From Halococcus agarilyticus (GTDB taxonomy: Archaea; Halobacteriota; Halobacteria; Halobacteriales; Halococcaceae): a DNA stretch of 64,000 nt. A model generated the notes under the pieces. It searched no databases. It was not told where the DNA came from and saw only the letters and a program-made list of their open reading frames with translations. Of the stretch, positions 61,212 to 64,000 are shown piece after piece; position 1 is the first letter of the stretch, and the number at the start of each line of letters is the position of its first letter. The position numbers and the translations under genes were made by a program. The DNA is taken from contig NZ_BAFM01000008.1 of assembly GCF_000334895.1 (NCBI RefSeq), positions 62,001 through 126,000 on the forward strand. Direction: 5' to 3'.

Positions 61212-62243
61212 GTGCAGACCCAGCACGTGACCGCGGTCGGCGACGCCCGCGACCTCGCCCTCGCCGACGACGCGATCGATCTCGTGGTCACGTCGCCGCC
61301 GTACCCGATGATCGAGCTCTGGGACGAACTCTTCGCCGACCTCGATCCGGCGATCGGCGACCATCTCGAAGACGAGGATGGCGAGGCGGCCTTCGAGGCG
61401 ATGCACGCGGCGCTCGCCCCGGCGTGGGACGAACTCGCGCGCGTGCTCAAACCGGAGGGAATCGCGTGTATCAACGTCGGCGACGCCACCCGCTCGATCG
61501 ACGGCGAGTTCCAGCAGTACCCGAACCACGCGGTCGTCGTCGAGGCGATGCGCGAACGCGGGTTCCGGTCGCTCCCCGATATCCTCTGGCGAAAGCCCGC
61601 CAATCGCCTCACCAAGTTCATGGGCTCGGGAATGGTGCCGACGAACGCCTACACCACCCTCGAACACGAGTACGTTCTCGTCTTTCGCAATGGATCGACC
61701 CGCGAGTTCGTTCCGGGCGAACGTCGACGCTACGAGAGCGCGTACTTCTGGGAGGAGCGCAACGAGTGGTTCTCCGACCTCTGGACGCTCACCGGCACCG
61801 ATCAGGCGCTCGACGGCGAGGGCCGCGACCGCTCGGGCGCGTTCCCCCTCCAGCTCCCCCTCCGACTCGTCAACATGTACTCGGTCTACGGCGATCGCGT
61901 GCTCGACCCGTTCTCGGGCACCGGCACCACCACGCTCGCGGCGATGCTCGCCGGTCGAAACTCCGTCGCCTACGACCGCGACCCTGCCCTCCTCGCTGGA
62001 TTCGACGATCGCATCGCCGACCTCGAAACCCGTTCTCGGTCCTACGTCCAGCGACGACTCGATCGTCACCGCGAGTTCGTCACGGAGCGCGAAGCGGCGG
62101 ACGAGGAACTCGGCTACGACGCCGAACACTACGATTTCCCCGTCGTCACGAACCAGGAACGACGGATCCGGCTCTACGCCGTCGAGGACGTCCGCCCGAC
62201 CGTCGGCGGATACGCTGTCGAGCACGCGCCGTTCGAGCCGTAG
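61212..62243 (+). CDS. Site-specific DNA methyltransferase (probably m4C type)
   Basis: A 343-residue amino-methyltransferase. Catalytic motif IV TSPPYP (27-32) comes before the SAM motif DPFSGTGTTTLAAMLAG, the circularly permuted order of the beta class used by many m4C enzymes. VLKPEGIACINVGDATR is the motif between. Haloarchaea conserve an orphan CTAG m4C methylase (called Zim); size and order fit, but specificity cannot be read from sequence. No restriction gene is adjacent. GTG 61212 is used. It is followed by aroD after 34 bases. Confidence 0.82.
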   Translation: MQTQHVTAVGDARDLALADDAIDLVVTSPPYPMIELWDELFADLDPAIGDHLEDEDGEAAFEAMHAALAPAWDELARVLKPEGIACINVGDATRSIDGEFQQYPNHAVVVEAMRERGFRSLPDILWRKPANRLTKFMGSGMVPTNAYTTLEHEYVLVFRNGSTREFVPGERRRYESAYFWEERNEWFSDLWTLTGTDQALDGEGRDRSGAFPLQLPLRLVNMYSVYGDRVLDPFSGTGTTTLAAMLAGRNSVAYDRDPALLAGFDDRIADLETRSRSYVQRRLDRHREFVTEREAADEELGYDAEHYDFPVVTNQERRIRLYAVEDVRPTVGGYAVEHAPFEP

Positions 62244-62277
62244 GTGGGTTTTTGTTCGCCCGGCCGGACTCGGGGAC

Positions 62278-62967
62278 ATGAACTTCGAATCCCTCGTTCT
62301 CGCGGCGGCCACGGCCGACCCCACGGAGGAACCGGCCGCGCGCGAACACGCCGACGCGGTCGAGTTCCGGATGGACCTCGCGACCGACCCGCTCGCGGCG
62401 CTCGACGACTACGACGGCGAACTCCCGATACTGGCGACCAACCGGACGGAAGCCGAGGGCGGTGGGGTCGCCGAGGAGCCGGAACGACTCGACGTGCTCC
62501 GCCGGGCCGCCGAGCAGCCAGCCGTCGAAGCTATCGATGTCGAACTGGCGACAGTCACGGAGAACGAGAATACAGGAGAAGGTGGCGGTACGGATGTCGT
62601 CGCCCACGCCCACGAGCACGATGCGAGCGTCGTGGTCTCGGTTCACGACTTCTCGGGGACGCCACCCCAGTCGGAGCTTCGACGGACGCTCTCGCGAGCC
62701 TGTGAGCACGGCGACGTCGGGAAGCTCGCTACCACCGCCGAATCGGTCGACGACGTGCTCACGCTGCTCTCGGTCACCCGCGATCTCGATAGGGATGGCC
62801 GCCGGGTGGCGACGATGGCGATGGGTGCGGCGGGGCGACACTCCCGCGCGATCGCGCCGCTGTACGGCTCGCGGATCGCGTACGCGCCCGTCGACCCGGA
62901 CGCGGCGACCGCGCCTGGCCAGTACGACCTCGCGACGCTCGCCGGCCTGCTCGACGCGCTACGGTGA
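62278..62967 (+). CDS. aroD: 3-dehydroquinate dehydratase, type I
   Basis: A 229-residue TIM-barrel enzyme of the shikimate pathway that dehydrates 3-dehydroquinate to 3-dehydroshikimate through a Schiff base. VEFRMDLATDPL carries the substrate Glu/Arg region, His123 is in SVHDFSG, the Schiff-base Lys149 is in VGKLATTAES, and the terminal RIAYAPVDPDAATAPGQ lines the active site. An Asn/Glu/Gly-rich loop (about 95-105) is an insertion. ATG 62278 starts MNFESLVLAA. Its stop overlaps the end of the convergent DUF373 gene by nine bases. Confidence 0.93.
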   Translation: MNFESLVLAAATADPTEEPAAREHADAVEFRMDLATDPLAALDDYDGELPILATNRTEAEGGGVAEEPERLDVLRRAAEQPAVEAIDVELATVTENENTGEGGGTDVVAHAHEHDASVVVSVHDFSGTPPQSELRRTLSRACEHGDVGKLATTAESVDDVLTLLSVTRDLDRDGRRVATMAMGAAGRHSRAIAPLYGSRIAYAPVDPDAATAPGQYDLATLAGLLDALR

Positions 62968-64000
62968 CTCGGCGGGTTCCTCGACCGCGAGCCAGTCGCC
63001 GAGCCGGGCGGCCACGCCGACGCCGAGCAGGCTGATACAGACGCCCAACACCACGAACGCCACCAGCCGGACGTCGCCGGTGACCGCGAACCCTCGGACC
63101 GAGACGATCCCGAGCGCCATCGGTGGCACAGTTAGCGGTTCGATCACGCCGGCTCGTTCGAGGAAGTACGCCGCGAACCCGCGGACGACGAACGCGACCG
63201 CTACTACCACGAACGGGAGGTTGAGCGCGGCGTTTCCGACCCGATCGTTCCGGAGCCACTCGTCGAGCGCACGGCCGACGCTTGCGGTCAGCGCGGCGAT
63301 CGCCAGCCACGGCACGCTGTCGAACAGGAAGGCCATCGCGGTCGTCAGCACGTTCGCCTCGCTTGCGAGTGGCGTGGCGCTGATGACGCCCGCGACGATC
63401 CCGACGAGGGCGAGCCCCGCCGCGACCACGGTCGTCACGATCGAGACCCGGCCGGTGTAGAGCCCGTCGCGCACCCCGCCCGCGAGCACCGCGAGCGCGT
63501 GGTCGACGCCGAGGCCCTTGTAGAGGAGGAAGAGGCCGGCGACGCTGGCGACCGCCGCGAGCGCGGCCGTCACGTTCTGCACGGCGACCAGGACGGGCAT
63601 CGCGAGCAAGAAGAGGCCGATCGGGACGAGGACAGTAGTGCGGAGCTGTTCGTCGGCGAGGAACTGCTTCAGGAGGTAGTACGTGGATTCGAGGTCGCGC
63701 GCCTGGCGCACCACGACCCGCGAGACCCCATCCACTCGAACGCGGCTCTCGATCACGTGGACCAGCCGCTCGTCGGCCGCGTTGTCGGTCACGATCACCG
63801 CCGATTCCACGGGGTGGGCGGCGAGGAGATCGTCGACCTGCTTGGCGATCGCCCGGTCGCTGTCGACCGACTCGTCCGGGGCCGACACCACCGCGAGAAC
63901 TGGCTCCTCGCCCTCGTCGTGACGCTCGCGTGTGAGCCGAAGGCCTTCGAGCAGGCAGTTCACCCGACTGTCCTCGGGGTCGTCGAGCCCGACCTCGGTG
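62959..64000 (-). CDS. DUF373 family membrane protein, N-terminus beyond window
   Basis: The minus-strand frame enters from the right edge with no start in the window; 346 codons are visible. A soluble N-terminal part (NCLLEGLRLTRERHDEGEEP, VLAVVSAPDESVDSDRAIAK, a QVDDLLAAHPVESAVIV Rossmann-like unit) is followed by about six to eight transmembrane helices from LRTTVLVPIGLFLLAMPVLV onward. DUF373 proteins are archaeal membrane proteins of unknown function. The part right of 63963 stays in frame (TEVGLDDPEDSRV), so the gene continues beyond 64000. Confidence 0.85.
   Translation of the reverse strand, partial: TEVGLDDPEDSRVNCLLEGLRLTRERHDEGEEPVLAVVSAPDESVDSDRAIAKQVDDLLAAHPVESAVIVTDNAADERLVHVIESRVRVDGVSRVVVRQARDLESTYYLLKQFLADEQLRTTVLVPIGLFLLAMPVLVAVQNVTAALAAVASVAGLFLLYKGLGVDHALAVLAGGVRDGLYTGRVSIVTTVVAAGLALVGIVAGVISATPLASEANVLTTAMAFLFDSVPWLAIAALTASVGRALDEWLRNDRVGNAALNLPFVVVAVAFVVRGFAAYFLERAGVIEPLTVPPMALGIVSVRGFAVTGDVRLVAFVVLGVCISLLGVGVAARLGDWLAVEEPAESP

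Noticed and set aside
1-64000. tRNA, rRNA and CRISPR arrays
   Set aside because: I looked for cloverleaf-like segments, conserved rRNA stretches and regularly spaced repeats by eye and saw none. A covariance-model scan would be needed to exclude a missed tRNA or small RNA.

Overview
The window comes from a haloarchaeon (class Halobacteria). GC is high, the predicted proteins are strongly acidic, and AT-rich TATA-like boxes often sit about 27 bases before start codons with no Shine-Dalgarno. It carries archaeal or haloarchaeal hallmark genes: TFB, NreA, an archaea-specific SMC-related protein, DUF373 and NasA/NirA-type nitrate assimilation. I cannot fix the genus. I saw no rRNA, tRNA, CRISPR array or complete insertion sequence.

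Layout. 0-4.4 kb: a truncated winged-helix protein, a DAACS symporter, a FUN14 protein, a lone IS630-type HTH protein and a nitrilase with an internal deletion. 4.4-20.2 kb: a sugar-catabolism island in partial decay. Intact genes are an aldo/keto reductase, a formylglycine-generating enzyme, two ThuA proteins, three Gfo/Idh/MocA dehydrogenases, two TIM-barrel isomerases, UspA, a kinase and an unusual enolase. Between them lie broken pieces of at least eight further genes. 20.2-27.3 kb: an Lrp regulator, then nirA, a 44-codon ORF, nasA and a nitrate transporter with overlapping ends (assimilatory nitrate reduction), then a zinc-finger microprotein. 27.5-29.5 kb: an SMC-like coiled-coil protein. 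30-53.4 kb: a large amine-catabolism region. 53.8-64 kb: a surface-protein remnant and then housekeeping genes (rnhA, two CPBP-family proteins, nreA, tfb, a DNA methyltransferase, aroD, DUF373).

How the genes may work together. The 30-53 kb block pairs a spermidine/putrescine-type ABC importer with a PuuA-like glutamine synthetase, two FAD amine oxidases, two aldehyde dehydrogenases, a class III aminotransferase and a class I glutamine amidotransferase. That is a parts list for gamma-glutamylated polyamine breakdown (Puu-like). A malonate/methylmalonate-semialdehyde dehydrogenase, a crotonyl-CoA-reductase-like enzyme, a crotonase and an ADP-forming acyl-CoA synthetase could drain the C3 products to acetyl-CoA or propionyl-CoA. 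The assignment is inferred from gene content; no substrate is proven by the sequence. The nitrate cluster next to it makes the window a nitrogen-acquisition region overall.

Other notable points: a near-perfect 51-bp inverted repeat copies the rnhA start region 5.2 kb away beside tfb; the enolase homolog has alanine at the catalytic histidine position; and one CPBP-family protein has lost the first active-site glutamate.
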